From positions 8,201-72,200 of the forward strand of contig DATKSG010000093.1 of assembly GCA_035531775.1 (NCBI GenBank): a stretch of DNA of 64,000 bases, written 5' to 3'. Within the stretch, counting starts at the first letter, position 1; each line of letters opens with the position of its first letter. The notes below the pieces were generated by a model that did no database searches, was not told the DNA's origin, and worked only from the letters and a program-made list of their open reading frames with translations. Origin of the DNA: DATKSG01 sp035531775 (lineage in GTDB: Bacteria > Actinomycetota > Acidimicrobiia > Acidimicrobiales > UBA8190). Positions 1 through 9,200 of this stretch are shown in pieces. The position numbers and the translations under genes are program-made.

Positions 1-667
1 GCAGCCCACACTCGGTCTTGCCCAAGCCCGACCAGCGCCCGGCCCGGGGGTCCTCACCCGGCGCCACCGGCCTGGTCGTGGGTGCGCAACCGATCGAGAG
101 ATACCCCTGTGACAGCAGCGGATGGCGGGGAAGGCCGTGGTCGGCCACGTAGTGGGCGATGTCGTCGTCGGTCCACGTGGCCACGGGGTTAACTTTGACC
201 ATCCGGCGCGCTTCGTCCCACGACACCACCGGGGCGGCAGCCCGGGTCGGGGCGTCCACCCGTTTGAGCCCTGTCAGCCACGCGCTGCGACCCTGAAGGG
301 CGCGATCTAGAGGAGCGACCTTGCGAAGCTCGCAGCACCGGTCGGTCCCGCACGGCCAGGCGTTTGCCTCCGGGCCGGGCGTGAGGACCCGGAGATTCAG
401 GTCGTAGCGAGCCTTGACCTCTTCGACGAACTCCAAGGTCTCGGGGAAGTGGAACCCGGTGTCGAGGAAAAGGACCTCCATGGCCGGGTCCACAGCCACG
501 GCCAGGTCCACGATCACCACGTCCTGGAAGGAGCAGGCCAGGGCCACCTGTCCTTCGAAACGCTCGACGGCCCAGGCCATGACGGTACCCGCAGGCGCCG
601 TCTCGAGCTCGGTAGCGCGTGCCTCGAGCTCCTGGAGGTCGATCTCGACGCCTGCGTTGGTGGACAT
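1..667 (-). CDS. cysH: Adenylylsulfate (APS) reductase CysH, 3' end cut by window edge
   Basis: Reduces activated sulfate to sulfite in cytoplasmic sulfate assimilation. The frame is open from ATG at 667 to the left edge (222 codons, C-terminus missing). It carries the Cys-Cys pair at residues 111-112 followed by ELRKV, and the last visible residues are ECGL, the beginning of the ECGLH catalytic motif. Both the CC pair and ECGLH are features of the iron-sulfur APS-reductase branch, whereas E. coli-type PAPS reductases lack the CC pair. An AGGAGG Shine-Dalgarno sits 7 nt before the ATG. It is divergent from cysD. Substrate preference (APS over PAPS) is inferred from the motif and from an unfused CysN next door. 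Confidence 0.93.
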   Translation of the reverse strand, partial: MSTNAGVEIDLQELEARATELETAPAGTVMAWAVERFEGQVALACSFQDVVIVDLAVAVDPAMEVLFLDTGFHFPETLEFVEEVKARYDLNLRVLTPGPEANAWPCGTDRCCELRKVAPLDRALQGRSAWLTGLKRVDAPTRAAAPVVSWDEARRMVKVNPVATWTDDDIAHYVADHGLPRHPLLSQGYLSIGCAPTTRPVAPGEDPRAGRWSGLGKTECGL

Positions 668-815
668 CGCATCACCTCCTGGGCTGGGGCCCGTGCACGT
701 CCCGGATGCTCCGGGTACTATATATGACTATTCAGATCAAGATTTGTCCCTTTAGGGCCGGGTCCCCCGGCGTGGGCCCCTTCCGGCCCCGTCCCCCCGG
801 CACGGAGCCGCTCCC
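668..815. promoter_or_regulatory. Divergent cysH / cysDN control region
   Basis: The 148 bases between the divergent cysH and cysD starts contain one conspicuous AT-rich island at about 716-754 in otherwise GC-rich DNA. On the minus strand a TATAGT -10-like hexamer lies at 722-717 for cysH. On the plus strand TACTAT lies at 716-721. Both strands therefore seem to use overlapping core elements, so one regulator could control sulfate activation and reduction together. No clear -35 or operator was assigned. Confidence 0.5.
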
Positions 816-1766
816 ATGACCACCTTCATCGACACCATCGACGACCAGGGTTTCGAAGCCCCGTCGCCGTGGCGCCCCGATCACCTGGACCTTCTCGAAG
901 CTCACGCCGTGTTCGTCCTGAGGGAGGTGGCCGCCGAGTGCGAGCGGCCGGTGCTGCTCTTCAGCGGCGGCAAGGACTCGGCCGTCCTCCTGCGGCTGGC
1001 CGAGAAGGCCTTCCGTCCGAGCCGTTTCCCGTTCCCCATGATGCACGTGGACACCGGCCACAACTTCCCCGAGGTTCTCGACTACCGCGACAAGCGGGTG
1101 GCCGACCTGGGCGAGGAGCTGGTAGTGGCCTCGGTGCAGCGCTCCATCGACGAGGGCAAGGCGGCCGACCCCGGCCCCGGTGGGACCCGCAACCGGCTGC
1201 AGAGCATCACGCTGCTCGAGGCCATCGCCCGCCACGGCTTTGACGCCTGCATCGGCGGGGCTCGGCGCGACGAGGACAAGGCACGGGCCAAGGAGCGGGT
1301 GCTGTCGTTCAGGGACTCCTTCGGCCAGTGGGACCCCCGTAACCAGCGCCCCGAGCTGTGGCACCTCTACCAGGGCCGGGTCCACCGCGGCGAGCACCTG
1401 CGCGCCTTTCCGCTATCGGACTGGACCGAGCTCGACGTCTGGCAATACATCCGCCGCGAGCGCATCGCCCTGCCCGAGATCTACTTCGCCCACCAGCGCC
1501 AGGTCGTGGCCCGCGACGGCATGCTGCTCGCCCTGTCCCCGTGGGTCACCCCCAGCCCCGGGGAGCTCGTCGACACCGCCGAAGTCCGCTTCCGCACCGT
1601 GGGCGACGCCACCTGCACCGGCGCCGTGCGCTCGTCGGCTCGTACCATCGACGAGGTGATAGCCGAGGTGGCGATGTCCACGGTGAGCGAGCGCGGTGCC
1701 ACCCGGGCCGACGACAAGTTCTCGGAGACGGCCATGGAGGACCGCAAGCGCGAGGGCTACTTCTAG
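816..1766 (+). CDS. cysD: Sulfate adenylyltransferase small subunit CysD
   Basis: Catalytic subunit of ATP sulfurylase, forming APS from sulfate and ATP with CysN. The 316 residues include the PP-loop SGGKDS at residues 50-55 and the family-typical conserved stretches through a C-terminus ending REGYF. Length is close to the usual ~300 residues. The stop is followed two bases later by the cysN ATG, so the two are co-translated. The start is ATG at 816. Unlike many genes here it has no -10 box close to the start, so it probably has a real 5' leader from the divergent control region. Confidence 0.96.
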   Translation: MTTFIDTIDDQGFEAPSPWRPDHLDLLEAHAVFVLREVAAECERPVLLFSGGKDSAVLLRLAEKAFRPSRFPFPMMHVDTGHNFPEVLDYRDKRVADLGEELVVASVQRSIDEGKAADPGPGGTRNRLQSITLLEAIARHGFDACIGGARRDEDKARAKERVLSFRDSFGQWDPRNQRPELWHLYQGRVHRGEHLRAFPLSDWTELDVWQYIRRERIALPEIYFAHQRQVVARDGMLLALSPWVTPSPGELVDTAEVRFRTVGDATCTGAVRSSARTIDEVIAEVAMSTVSERGATRADDKFSETAMEDRKREGYF

Positions 1767-1768
1767 CC

Positions 1769-3070
1769 ATGCCCGACGCCCCGGGAACCGGCGCCCAGTC
1801 GGCGCCGGGCTCGGAGCTGCTCCGCTTCGCAGCTGTGGGTTCGGTCGACGACGGGAAGTCGACGTTGATCGGCCGTCTGCTGCATGACACCAAGCAGCTC
1901 TTCGAGGACCAGATCGAGGCCATCTCCACGGCCAGCCGCCGCCGCGGCATCGACGGCGTCGACCTCTCCTTCGTCACCGACGGGTTACGGGCCGAGCGCG
2001 AGCAGGGGATCACCATCGACGTGGCCTACCGCTACGCAGCGACCCCGGGTCACAAGTTCATAATCGCCGACTGCCCCGGGCACGTGCAGTACACGCGCAA
2101 CATGGCCACCGGCGCATCGACCGCCGACCTGGTGGTTGTGGTGGTGGACGCCACCGGCGGGCTGCGGGAGCAGACGAGGCGGCACTGTTGCATCGCGGCG
2201 CTGCTCGGGGTGCGCCACATGGTGGTGGCGGCCAACAAGATGGACCTGGCCGGCTGGGACCACGCCGCCTATGAGTCGGTAGCCCGGTCCATGGCCGAGG
2301 TGGCCGGGGCGCTCGGCATGGAGAGCCTGGCCGTGGTACCCGTCTCCGCCCTGATGGGCGACAACGTGGCCGTGCACTCTCCCCACAGCCCCTGGTACCA
2401 CGGGCCCACCGTGCTCGAAGCGCTCGAGGGCGCCGCCGCCGGGGCCTGGGCCCACGAAGGCGGAGGTGGACCGCGCCTGCCGGTGCAGTGGGTGGTCCGC
2501 CAACCCGGAGGGGGGCGCCGCTACGCCGGCATGGTCTCTGGCGGCACGTTGCGTGTCGGCGACCACGTGGTCGTGCTGCCGAGTGGCACCCGCAGCCGGA
2601 TCACCGCCATCGGCACCTTCGACGGCCCCCTGTCCGAGGCCACGCCGTCGTTGTCGGTGTCGGTGGAGCTAGAGGACGAGCTCGACGTCTCGCGCGGCGA
2701 CCTGATCGCCCCGGTGGAGGGGGCCCCCGAGCCCAGCCGCCAACTCACCGCCACGGTGTGCTGGTTCTCCGCCTCGCCCCTCGAAGTGGGCGGTCGGTAC
2801 AAGGTCAAGCACACTACGCGCACCACCTCGGCCGAAGTGCTGGCCGTCGAGGCACGCCTGGACGTGGCCACGTTGGCGCTCGTGCCGGCCGACACCCTCG
2901 ACGACAACGAGATAGGCGTGGTGAGCCTGGCTCTGGCCACCCCTCTGGCCGCCGACCCCTACCGCCTCAGCCGGGTCACCGGTAGTTTCGTGGTCATCGA
3001 CGAATCGACCAACGCCACGGTGGCCGCCGGCATGGTGGGACCACCGGTGCTGAGCGTCGTCGGGGCCTGA
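1769..3070 (+). CDS. cysN: Sulfate adenylyltransferase GTPase subunit CysN (no APS kinase domain)
   Basis: GTPase subunit that drives APS formation by CysD. The 433 residues hold an elongation-factor-type G domain with GSVDDGKST at residues 24-32, DCPGH near residue 105 and NKMD near residue 160, then two beta-barrel domains. It ends without the C-terminal CysC/APS-kinase domain found in CysNC fusions, which fits direct APS reduction by the neighbouring CysH. The start two bases after the cysD stop was chosen over longer in-frame extensions inside cysD. It contains a rare TTA leucine codon at 1984-1986. Confidence 0.96.
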   Translation: MPDAPGTGAQSAPGSELLRFAAVGSVDDGKSTLIGRLLHDTKQLFEDQIEAISTASRRRGIDGVDLSFVTDGLRAEREQGITIDVAYRYAATPGHKFIIADCPGHVQYTRNMATGASTADLVVVVVDATGGLREQTRRHCCIAALLGVRHMVVAANKMDLAGWDHAAYESVARSMAEVAGALGMESLAVVPVSALMGDNVAVHSPHSPWYHGPTVLEALEGAAAGAWAHEGGGGPRLPVQWVVRQPGGGRRYAGMVSGGTLRVGDHVVVLPSGTRSRITAIGTFDGPLSEATPSLSVSVELEDELDVSRGDLIAPVEGAPEPSRQLTATVCWFSASPLEVGGRYKVKHTTRTTSAEVLAVEARLDVATLALVPADTLDDNEIGVVSLALATPLAADPYRLSRVTGSFVVIDESTNATVAAGMVGPPVLSVVGA

Positions 3071-3073
3071 GCC

Positions 3074-3733
3074 GTGGTAATCGAAGGAGCGCTGTATCCC
3101 GTCGGGTTGGTCCTGCGCGGCCGGCGCTGCCTGGTGGTGGGCGGAGGTCGCGTGGCGGCTCGCAAGATCGCCTCGCTGCTCGCCTGCGGCGCGGCAGTCA
3201 CCGTGGTCGCCCCCGAAGTTCATGAAGCACTGGCCGATCTGGTGGCCGCCGGCGCCATCGACGACATCGACGGTCCGCCACTGGATGTTCAGCTGCGCCC
3301 GTACCGGCGCGGCGAAGCCACCCACTACCGACTGGTGGTGACCGCCACCGGCGACTCCGAGGTCGACGGCGCCGTCTATGCCGACGCCGAGGAGGCCGGG
3401 GTCTGGGTCAACAGCGCCGACGACCCGGCCCGCTGCTCCTTCGTTCTGCCGGCCGTGTGGCGCCAGGGACCGGTCACCGTGGCAGTTTCGTCCGGGGCCA
3501 CGAGCCCCGCCCTGGCTTCGTGGTTGCGCACCCGATTGGCCGATGCCCTGGGGCCCGAGCTGGCCACGTTGGCCGAGCTCCTCGCCGAAGCCAGGCGACG
3601 CGTCCAGGCCCAGGGGCGCTCCACGGAGGACATCGACTGGAAGGTCCTCCTCGACGGTCCGTTGCTCGGCTTGCTGCGCCAGGGCCGCCTCGACGAGGCG
3701 CGGGCGCTGATCGAGCAGGTCACTGAGTCCTAG
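3074..3733 (+). CDS. Precorrin-2 dehydrogenase / sirohydrochlorin ferrochelatase (CysG N-terminal/Met8 type)
   Basis: Last steps of siroheme synthesis: NAD-dependent oxidation of precorrin-2 and iron insertion. The 219 residues begin with a Rossmann VVGGGRVAARK and contain the family stretch DDPARCSFVLPA and the serine-rich SSGATSP. No uroporphyrinogen methylase domain is present, so it matches Met8 or the CysG N-terminal half. It starts with GTG three bases after the cysN stop and is therefore the third gene of the operon. Siroheme is the cofactor of assimilatory sulfite reductase, which explains the linkage, although the reductase itself is outside the window. Confidence 0.9.
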   Translation: MVIEGALYPVGLVLRGRRCLVVGGGRVAARKIASLLACGAAVTVVAPEVHEALADLVAAGAIDDIDGPPLDVQLRPYRRGEATHYRLVVTATGDSEVDGAVYADAEEAGVWVNSADDPARCSFVLPAVWRQGPVTVAVSSGATSPALASWLRTRLADALGPELATLAELLAEARRRVQAQGRSTEDIDWKVLLDGPLLGLLRQGRLDEARALIEQVTES

Positions 3734-3753
3734 ATCCTGAAAATAGAGCAGAA

Positions 3754-3783
3754 GGCCCATGCCCGACGCCGAGGGCGCGGGCC
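3754..3783 (+). terminator. Hairpin after the cys operon
   Basis: GGCCC (3754-3758) pairs with GGGCC (3779-3783), and GCCC (3761-3764) pairs with GGGC (3773-3776), with a 2x2 internal loop and an 8-nt apical loop. It lies between the siroheme-synthesis stop and the -10 box of the next gene. There is no U-tract, so termination is inferred from position only. Confidence 0.4.
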
Positions 3784-3795
3784 ATACTGCATGGC

Positions 3796-4293
3796 GTGGC
3801 CCTGATTGCGGACGAAGAGCTGGCCGAAGCCATACTGGCGGCCAGCCGAGCCATGGTCGGGATCGCCGTGCAGTCGCTGGCCGGCTCGGTCCACGAGGTC
3901 ACCCTGCCCCAGTACCGCACGTTGGTGGCCCTCACCGAAGACGGAACCATCCGGCTGGCCGACCTGGCTGCCACCTTGCAGGTGAGCCCGTCCACGGCCA
4001 CCCGGATGTGCGACCGCCTGGTGCGCAAGGCCCTCGTCACCCGCGTGCGCGACGAGGTGGACCGGCGCGAGGTCAATCTGGTGGTGACTGACGCCGGGCG
4101 ATCGGTCGTCCGCGACGTGATCGAACGGCGCCGGTCGGACCTGCGCCACATCCTCAAGGCCATCCCCGACGAAGCCAGGCCGCAACTCATCGCCTCGTTG
4201 CAGCTGTTGGCCGCCGCTGCCGACGAGAGCCCTGAGATGCACTGGGCTCCAGGCTGGCACAGCGCCGACGAAAGCGTGCCCGCCGGCGTCTGA
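3796..4293 (+). CDS. MarR-family transcriptional regulator
   Basis: 165-residue winged-helix repressor. The DNA-binding region reads IRLADLAATLQVSPSTATR (about residues 52-70), followed by the wing VTRVRDEVDRREVNL. It is the usual MarR length. The GTG start at 3796 follows a CATACT -10-like box (3783-3788) by 7 nt, which suggests a leaderless transcript separate from the cys operon. It is convergent with the aldehyde dehydrogenase operon that ends at 4306. No target can be assigned from sequence, and regulation of that operon is only a positional guess. Confidence 0.88.
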   Translation: MALIADEELAEAILAASRAMVGIAVQSLAGSVHEVTLPQYRTLVALTEDGTIRLADLAATLQVSPSTATRMCDRLVRKALVTRVRDEVDRREVNLVVTDAGRSVVRDVIERRRSDLRHILKAIPDEARPQLIASLQLLAAAADESPEMHWAPGWHSADESVPAGV

Positions 4294-4305
4294 GCGTCGG
4301 GCCTC

Positions 4306-5682
4306 TCAGTCGATCCACACCGTCTGGACGTCGCAGAACTCGCGGATGCCGTGCGCCGATAGCTCGCGGCCGTACCCGGAGCGCTTCATGCCCCCGAAGG
4401 GCAGTTCCGCCGTGGAAGCCACCATGGCATTGACGAAGACCATGCCGGCCTCGAGCCCGTCGATCAGATGCCGGCGCTCGGACTCGTCGGTCGTCCACAC
4501 GCTGGCTCCCAACCCGAACGGCGTGTCGTTGGCCACGGCCAGGGCTTCATCGGCGTCGGCCACCTTGTACACCATGGCCACGGGCCCGAACACCTCCTGG
4601 CGGCCCACCGCCATGTCGGCGGTTACGTCGGCGATCACCGTCGGGCGGTAGAACCACCCCGGGCCATCGACCACCTCACTTCCGCACAGCACCGCAGCAC
4701 CGCGTTGGCGAGCGTCATCGACCTGAGCGGCGAGATCATCGCGCCCTTGCTCGAGCGCCAGGGGGCCCACCCGGGTGGCCGGGTCCATGGGATCTCCGAC
4801 GACCAGCTCCTCCATAGCGCGCACGAAGGCCTCGGTGAAGGCGTCGTACACGGCTTCATGGATGATGAAACGCTTGGCGGCAATGCAGCTCTGGCCGTTG
4901 TTCTGCACCCGGGCCTCCACCCCCACAGCCACGGCACGGCCCAGGTCGGCCGAGGCCATGACCACGAAGGGATCACTTCCGCCCAACTCGAGCACCGACT
5001 TCTTAAGGGCGCGCCCCGCCGCTTGCGCCACCGACCGGCCGGCTCCCTCTGATCCCGTGAGCGTCACGGCCCGGACCCGGTCGTCGGCGATGACGCCCTC
5101 GACCCGGTCCGATCCGATGAGCAGAGTCTGGAAAGCCCCCGGTGGGAAGCCGGCCCGGCGGAACAGGTCTTCGATGAGCAACGCCGTCTGCGGCACGTTC
5201 GAGGAGTGCTTGAGCAGTCCTACGTTGCCGGCCATGAGCGCCGGGGCGGCGAAGCGCATGACCTGCCACAGCGGGAAGTTCCAGGGCATGACGGCCAAGA
5301 CCGGCCCCATGGGTCGGTACACGGCGCGCCGGTCCCCGGCGGCGCCCGCCACCGGTTCGTCGGCCAACATCGACTCGGCTTCGGCGGCGAAATACCGCAT
5401 GGCCGCCGCGCACTTAGACGCCTCGCCCTTGGCTGCCGCGAAGGTCTTGCCCATCTCGGTGGTGAGCACTCGGGCCACGTCGGGCAGCTCGCCCTCGAGG
5501 AGCTCGGCGGCTCCCACCATGAGGCGGGCCCGCTCCGCGAAGGTGGTCCGGCGCCACTGGCCGGCGGCCCGGTCCGCCGCCGCCAGGCTGGCCTCGAGCT
5601 CGGCGTCGCTCCAGGGCTCGAACTCTCTTTCGCACTGGCCGGTGGCTGGGTTGACGGTGGCGATGGGCATGACCACGATCAT
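4306..5682 (-). CDS. Succinate-semialdehyde dehydrogenase (GabD-like ALDH)
   Basis: Oxidises an aldehyde, most likely succinate semialdehyde, to the acid with NAD(P)+. The 458-residue protein has the ALDH hallmarks: MPWNFPLW, the general-base motif LELGGSDPF and the catalytic cysteine in NNGQSCIAAKRF, plus EVFGPV and a C-terminal PFGGMKRSG. The ATG at 5682 overlaps the stop of the acyl-CoA synthetase (ATGA), so it is translationally coupled. An in-frame ATG at 5670 is an alternative start. It is the last gene of the MFS–synthetase–dehydrogenase operon. Substrate identity is by family resemblance. Confidence 0.88.
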   Translation of the reverse strand: MIVVMPIATVNPATGQCEREFEPWSDAELEASLAAADRAAGQWRRTTFAERARLMVGAAELLEGELPDVARVLTTEMGKTFAAAKGEASKCAAAMRYFAAEAESMLADEPVAGAAGDRRAVYRPMGPVLAVMPWNFPLWQVMRFAAPALMAGNVGLLKHSSNVPQTALLIEDLFRRAGFPPGAFQTLLIGSDRVEGVIADDRVRAVTLTGSEGAGRSVAQAAGRALKKSVLELGGSDPFVVMASADLGRAVAVGVEARVQNNGQSCIAAKRFIIHEAVYDAFTEAFVRAMEELVVGDPMDPATRVGPLALEQGRDDLAAQVDDARQRGAAVLCGSEVVDGPGWFYRPTVIADVTADMAVGRQEVFGPVAMVYKVADADEALAVANDTPFGLGASVWTTDESERRHLIDGLEAGMVFVNAMVASTAELPFGGMKRSGYGRELSAHGIREFCDVQTVWID

Positions 5683-7037
5683 CCCCTGCCCTGCGGATCG
5701 GGACACGCCGGGCCCAGGCTCGACGCCAGGGCCCGGCGCAAGATCTTGCCCGTCGCCGTGCGGGGGAGCTCGCTCACCAGGACGTAGGACTTGGGGCGTT
5801 TGTAAGGTGCGAGGCGGGCCTCGGCGTGACGGCGAAGGTCCTCTTCGCGGGCTTCTCCCACCACCGCCGCGCACACTCGCTGGCCCCAGGCGTCGTCGTC
5901 GACCCCGAACACCGCTACCTCCTCCACGCCCGGTGCCTCCGACAGCACCGCCTCCACCTCGGCCGGGTACACATTGACCCCGCCGCTGATCACCAGATCG
6001 TCACGCCGGCCGTCGATGAACAGATACCCGTCGGCGTCCACCCGGCCGAGGTCGCCCACGGTGAAAGCGTCGCCACGCCAGGCCCGGGCTGTCGATCCCG
6101 GGTCAAGCCAATAGTCGAATCGGGCGAAGGGCGGTGCATCACACCAGATCACCCCCTGCCCGTCGACCTCGAGTCGGCGCCCGGGTCGGGCCCGGCCCAC
6201 GGTGCCGGGCCGCTCGGCCCACTCGTCGGGCCCGCACACCGTGAACTGCCCTTCGGTGGCTCCGTAGAACTCCCACAGCACGCCAGGGCGCACCCGGGCC
6301 ATGGCCTGGCGCTTCAAGGCGGCGGGACAGGGCGACCCGGCGTGGACGAGGAGCCGTAGCGAGTCGAGGACCGGCGGCGAAGCGGCGCTGCGCAGGAGCC
6401 GCCCCAAGACCGTGGGGGCCATGAAGGTGGTGGTGGGTCGCATGTGCACCAACGCCGATGCCGTCGCGTCGGCGTCGAAGTGGTCGAGCACGAGGACCCG
6501 TCCACCTCGCAGCAGCGCAGCGGCAGCCAGGCGGACCGATACCGAGTGGTACATCGGCGTGCACATCAAGTGGGTGTCACCGGGGCCGAATCCCCATAGG
6601 TCGGCCTCGTCGTCGAACAGCGCTCGGGCCCCGTCCTCGTCGAGCACCCCCGACCACACCCCTTTGGGGCGGCCCGTGGTGCCCGAGGTGTAGTGCATGG
6701 GCCGAGCCAGGGGGAACGGGGCCAGGTCCGCCGGCGGTCCGTCGGCCAAGGCGGCCAGCGCGCCGTGGTCGAGCACCGTCAGCGCCGGTTGGGCGTCCTC
6801 GAGCAACGTGTCGCGCTCAGCGCGGAGCAGGGTGGTGTTGAGCAGCACCGGCACGATGCCGCGCCGCAGGGCCCCCAGCACTCCGCAGAGCAGAGCCGCC
6901 GACGAGCCCACGCAAAACGCCACCCGGTCGCCGGGCCCCAGCCCGGCGCGCTCGAGGGCGCCGGCCACCCGGCGCTGAGCCTCTTCGGCCGGGCCCGGCT
7001 CGAGCACTTCGAGCGGCGGCGGGCCGCCACCGCTCAC
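5679..7037 (-). CDS. AMP-forming acyl-CoA synthetase / ligase
   Basis: Activates a carboxylic acid to its acyl-CoA via an acyl-adenylate. Visible signatures are the P-loop YTSGTTGRPKGV, YGATEG, the GDLGRVDADGYLFIDGR stretch, SGGVNVYPAEVE and the C-terminal lysine motif PRTATGKILRR. Starting at the GTG at 7037, whose GTGA overlaps the MFS stop, it has 452 residues, short for the family, with a compact N-terminal part before the P-loop. The frame stays open further upstream inside the MFS gene, but the 4-nt overlap fits the pattern used throughout the window. The substrate is unknown. Confidence 0.86.
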   Translation of the reverse strand: MSGGGPPPLEVLEPGPAEEAQRRVAGALERAGLGPGDRVAFCVGSSAALLCGVLGALRRGIVPVLLNTTLLRAERDTLLEDAQPALTVLDHGALAALADGPPADLAPFPLARPMHYTSGTTGRPKGVWSGVLDEDGARALFDDEADLWGFGPGDTHLMCTPMYHSVSVRLAAAALLRGGRVLVLDHFDADATASALVHMRPTTTFMAPTVLGRLLRSAASPPVLDSLRLLVHAGSPCPAALKRQAMARVRPGVLWEFYGATEGQFTVCGPDEWAERPGTVGRARPGRRLEVDGQGVIWCDAPPFARFDYWLDPGSTARAWRGDAFTVGDLGRVDADGYLFIDGRRDDLVISGGVNVYPAEVEAVLSEAPGVEEVAVFGVDDDAWGQRVCAAVVGEAREEDLRRHAEARLAPYKRPKSYVLVSELPRTATGKILRRALASSLGPACPDPQGRG

Positions 7038-8317
7038 GGGGCCACCGGGGCCGCCGGATCGGCCATGACGTCGGTGACAGCTGTTGGACAGGGCGCCGAG
7101 GGGTCCTCGAGGGACCGGACCGTGGCCGGGCGCAGCCCCATGATGCAAGCCATGACGGCCACCAGCACCAACCCCGACGCCACCGTGACCGACCGGATGC
7201 CGAAAGTGCGGGCCAGGGCCCCTTCACACACGGCGCCGACCGGGTAGATGGTGCCGAGGGCCATCATGTAGAAGCCGAGCACGCGACCGCGCGCCGCTGT
7301 CGGTGCCCGCAATTGGACCACGGTGTTTAGCCCCGAGAGCACGCCGATGTAGCAGGCTCCCACCACCACGATGGCCGCCGTGGCCGCCACCACCCCGGGG
7401 GCAAGGCCGTAGACGGCCAACGCCACCGGGAAAGCCAGCAGGGCCCCCACGAGCAAGCGAGGACGGCCCCAGCGCCGGGCCAGCCCGGCCAGTGACAGAG
7501 CGCCGATCACCGCCCCCACCCCCTGGCCGGTGACGAGCGCAGCGGTGGTGGCCGACCCACCATGGAAGCCTTCTATAGCCAGCGCCGGCACCAGGGCGAT
7601 GAAGGGCGAGCCGATGAGGGCCACCACGGCGATGAGCCCTATGGCGCTGCGGCAACCGGGCTCGGCCAGCGCCACCCGGGCCCCATCGGCCATGCGGGCC
7701 ACCATGCCCGGGCCGCCGGCGGCGGGCCGATCGTGCGGTGGCAGCCGGAGAAACGTGAGCGCTACCACCACAGCACCGAAAGACGCCGAGTTCACAGCGA
7801 AAGCCCAGGCCGCCGACCCGGCCAGCAGGATCACCCCGGCCAGGGCCGGCCCGATGACCCGCCCCAGGTTGAACTGGGCCGACGACAGCGACACCGCTGC
7901 CAGTAGGTCGCGTCTTGGCACGAGGTCGGGCAGCATGGCCTGGTAGGCGGGGAAGCCCACCGCCGAGCACACCCCCCCGGCAAAAGCCACCGCCACCATC
8001 AGCACCGGCCGGGCGTGCCCGGCAGCCAGCACGGCCAGCCCGGCGGCACAGGCCGACTCGCCAATGGTGGTGAGGATCAGCCAACGTCGCCGGTCGAGCC
8101 GGTCGGCCAGGGCGCCGCCCACAGGCGCCAACAGGCCCATCGGGACGAAAGCCGCCGCCGCCACCAGGCCCGTCCACAGTGGGTCGTGGGTGCGGGTCGT
8201 CACCACCACTCCGAGGGCCACCGTCTGCACCCAAGAGCCGGCGTTCGACACCAGGGCGGCCGACCACATCAGCGCGAAGTTGCGCGAGCGCAGCGGCTGC
8301 AAGGAGGCGGGCGCCAC
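7034..8317 (-). CDS. Major facilitator superfamily transporter (EntS/MFS_3-like)
   Basis: 427-residue inner-membrane transporter with about 10-12 hydrophobic segments. The N-terminal half contains LRSRNFALMWSAALVSNAG and GALADRLDRRRWL, the loop 2-3 signature typical of the enterobactin-exporter-like MFS group. It heads a three-gene operon with an acyl-CoA synthetase and an aldehyde dehydrogenase and overlaps the next gene by 4 nt. A TAGCGT -10 box (8329-8324) lies 6 nt before the GTG start, so the operon mRNA is probably leaderless. The cargo is not predictable. Confidence 0.88.
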   Translation of the reverse strand: MAPASLQPLRSRNFALMWSAALVSNAGSWVQTVALGVVVTTRTHDPLWTGLVAAAAFVPMGLLAPVGGALADRLDRRRWLILTTIGESACAAGLAVLAAGHARPVLMVAVAFAGGVCSAVGFPAYQAMLPDLVPRRDLLAAVSLSSAQFNLGRVIGPALAGVILLAGSAAWAFAVNSASFGAVVVALTFLRLPPHDRPAAGGPGMVARMADGARVALAEPGCRSAIGLIAVVALIGSPFIALVPALAIEGFHGGSATTAALVTGQGVGAVIGALSLAGLARRWGRPRLLVGALLAFPVALAVYGLAPGVVAATAAIVVVGACYIGVLSGLNTVVQLRAPTAARGRVLGFYMMALGTIYPVGAVCEGALARTFGIRSVTVASGLVLVAVMACIMGLRPATVRSLEDPSAPCPTAVTDVMADPAAPVAP

Positions 8318-8409
8318 GGCCCGACGCTAATGGGAATCCACCGTCCGGCCGGGTCGGCGCGACACTCCGGCCGGCTCGGGGCCGGCGGCGGCCGCGCGAC
8401 ACTCTGGCC

Positions 8410-9195
8410 ATGGCTTCCAAGCACCGGCCCGACGACCAGGTCACGCGGGCTCGGGACCTGGTGGCCGGCTCGGTGAGGACCGTGGTTCTAACCGGGGCCG
8501 GGATCTCCACCGAGTCGGGAATCCCTGACTTCCGTGGCCCCGACGGCCTGTGGACCAAGGACCCCGAGGCCGAGAAGCTCGCCACGTTGGCCGATTATCT
8601 GGCCGATCCTTCGGTGCGCATCCGGGCGTGGCGCCAGCGCCTGGATTCACCGACCTGGTCGGCCCGGCCCAACGCCGGCCACCGGGCCTTGGTTGACCTG
8701 GAGCGCCGCGGCACCCTCGACACCCTGGTGACCCAGAACGTGGACGGCCTCCACATAGCCGCCGGCCACGACCCGGCCCTGGTGATCGAGATCCACGGCA
8801 CCATGCGCGACACCATCTGCCTGCGATGCGGGGACCGCCGGCCCATGGGTGAGACCCTCCGGCGCGTCCGGGCCGGGGAGCAGGACCCCGAGTGCCGGAC
8901 GGCGGCGGCGGATGGCCCCTGCGGAGGCACCCTCAAGTCGGCCACCATCAGCTTCGGCCAGAGCCTGGTGGCCGAGGACCTGGCCCGGGCCGAGTCCGCC
9001 GCCCGCCACTGTGACCTGCTGCTCGCCGTGGGATCGAGCCTGTCGGTCTACCCGGCCGCCGGCCTGGTGCCCCTGGCCGCCCACCACGGCGCGCCCATCG
9101 TGATCGTGAACGGGGAGGCCACCGACTACGACGATATGGCCGAGGCGGTGGTGCGCCAGCCCATCGGCGAAGCGCTCCAGCGCATCGTGGGCTGA
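8410..9195 (+). CDS. NAD-dependent protein deacylase, Sir2 family
   Basis: 261-residue sirtuin that removes acyl groups from lysines using NAD+. It shows GAGISTESGIPDFRG (NAD binding, about residues 29-43), TQNVDGLH, the catalytic HG in EIHGTMR, a four-cysteine zinc site (CLRC and the EC...PC pair) and GSSLSVYPAAGL. The ATG at 8410 lies 6 nt after a GACACT -10-like box, suggesting leaderless expression. The upstream in-frame extension has no homology-like features and was rejected. It is divergent from the MFS operon. Confidence 0.93.
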   Translation: MASKHRPDDQVTRARDLVAGSVRTVVLTGAGISTESGIPDFRGPDGLWTKDPEAEKLATLADYLADPSVRIRAWRQRLDSPTWSARPNAGHRALVDLERRGTLDTLVTQNVDGLHIAAGHDPALVIEIHGTMRDTICLRCGDRRPMGETLRRVRAGEQDPECRTAAADGPCGGTLKSATISFGQSLVAEDLARAESAARHCDLLLAVGSSLSVYPAAGLVPLAAHHGAPIVIVNGEATDYDDMAEAVVRQPIGEALQRIVG

Positions 9196-9200
9196 CCAAC

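Noticed and set aside
2669..3760. A 363-codon minus-strand frame over cysN and the siroheme gene
   Set aside because: Shadow frame with Gln/Gly/His-rich composition and no domain; both plus-strand genes are certain.
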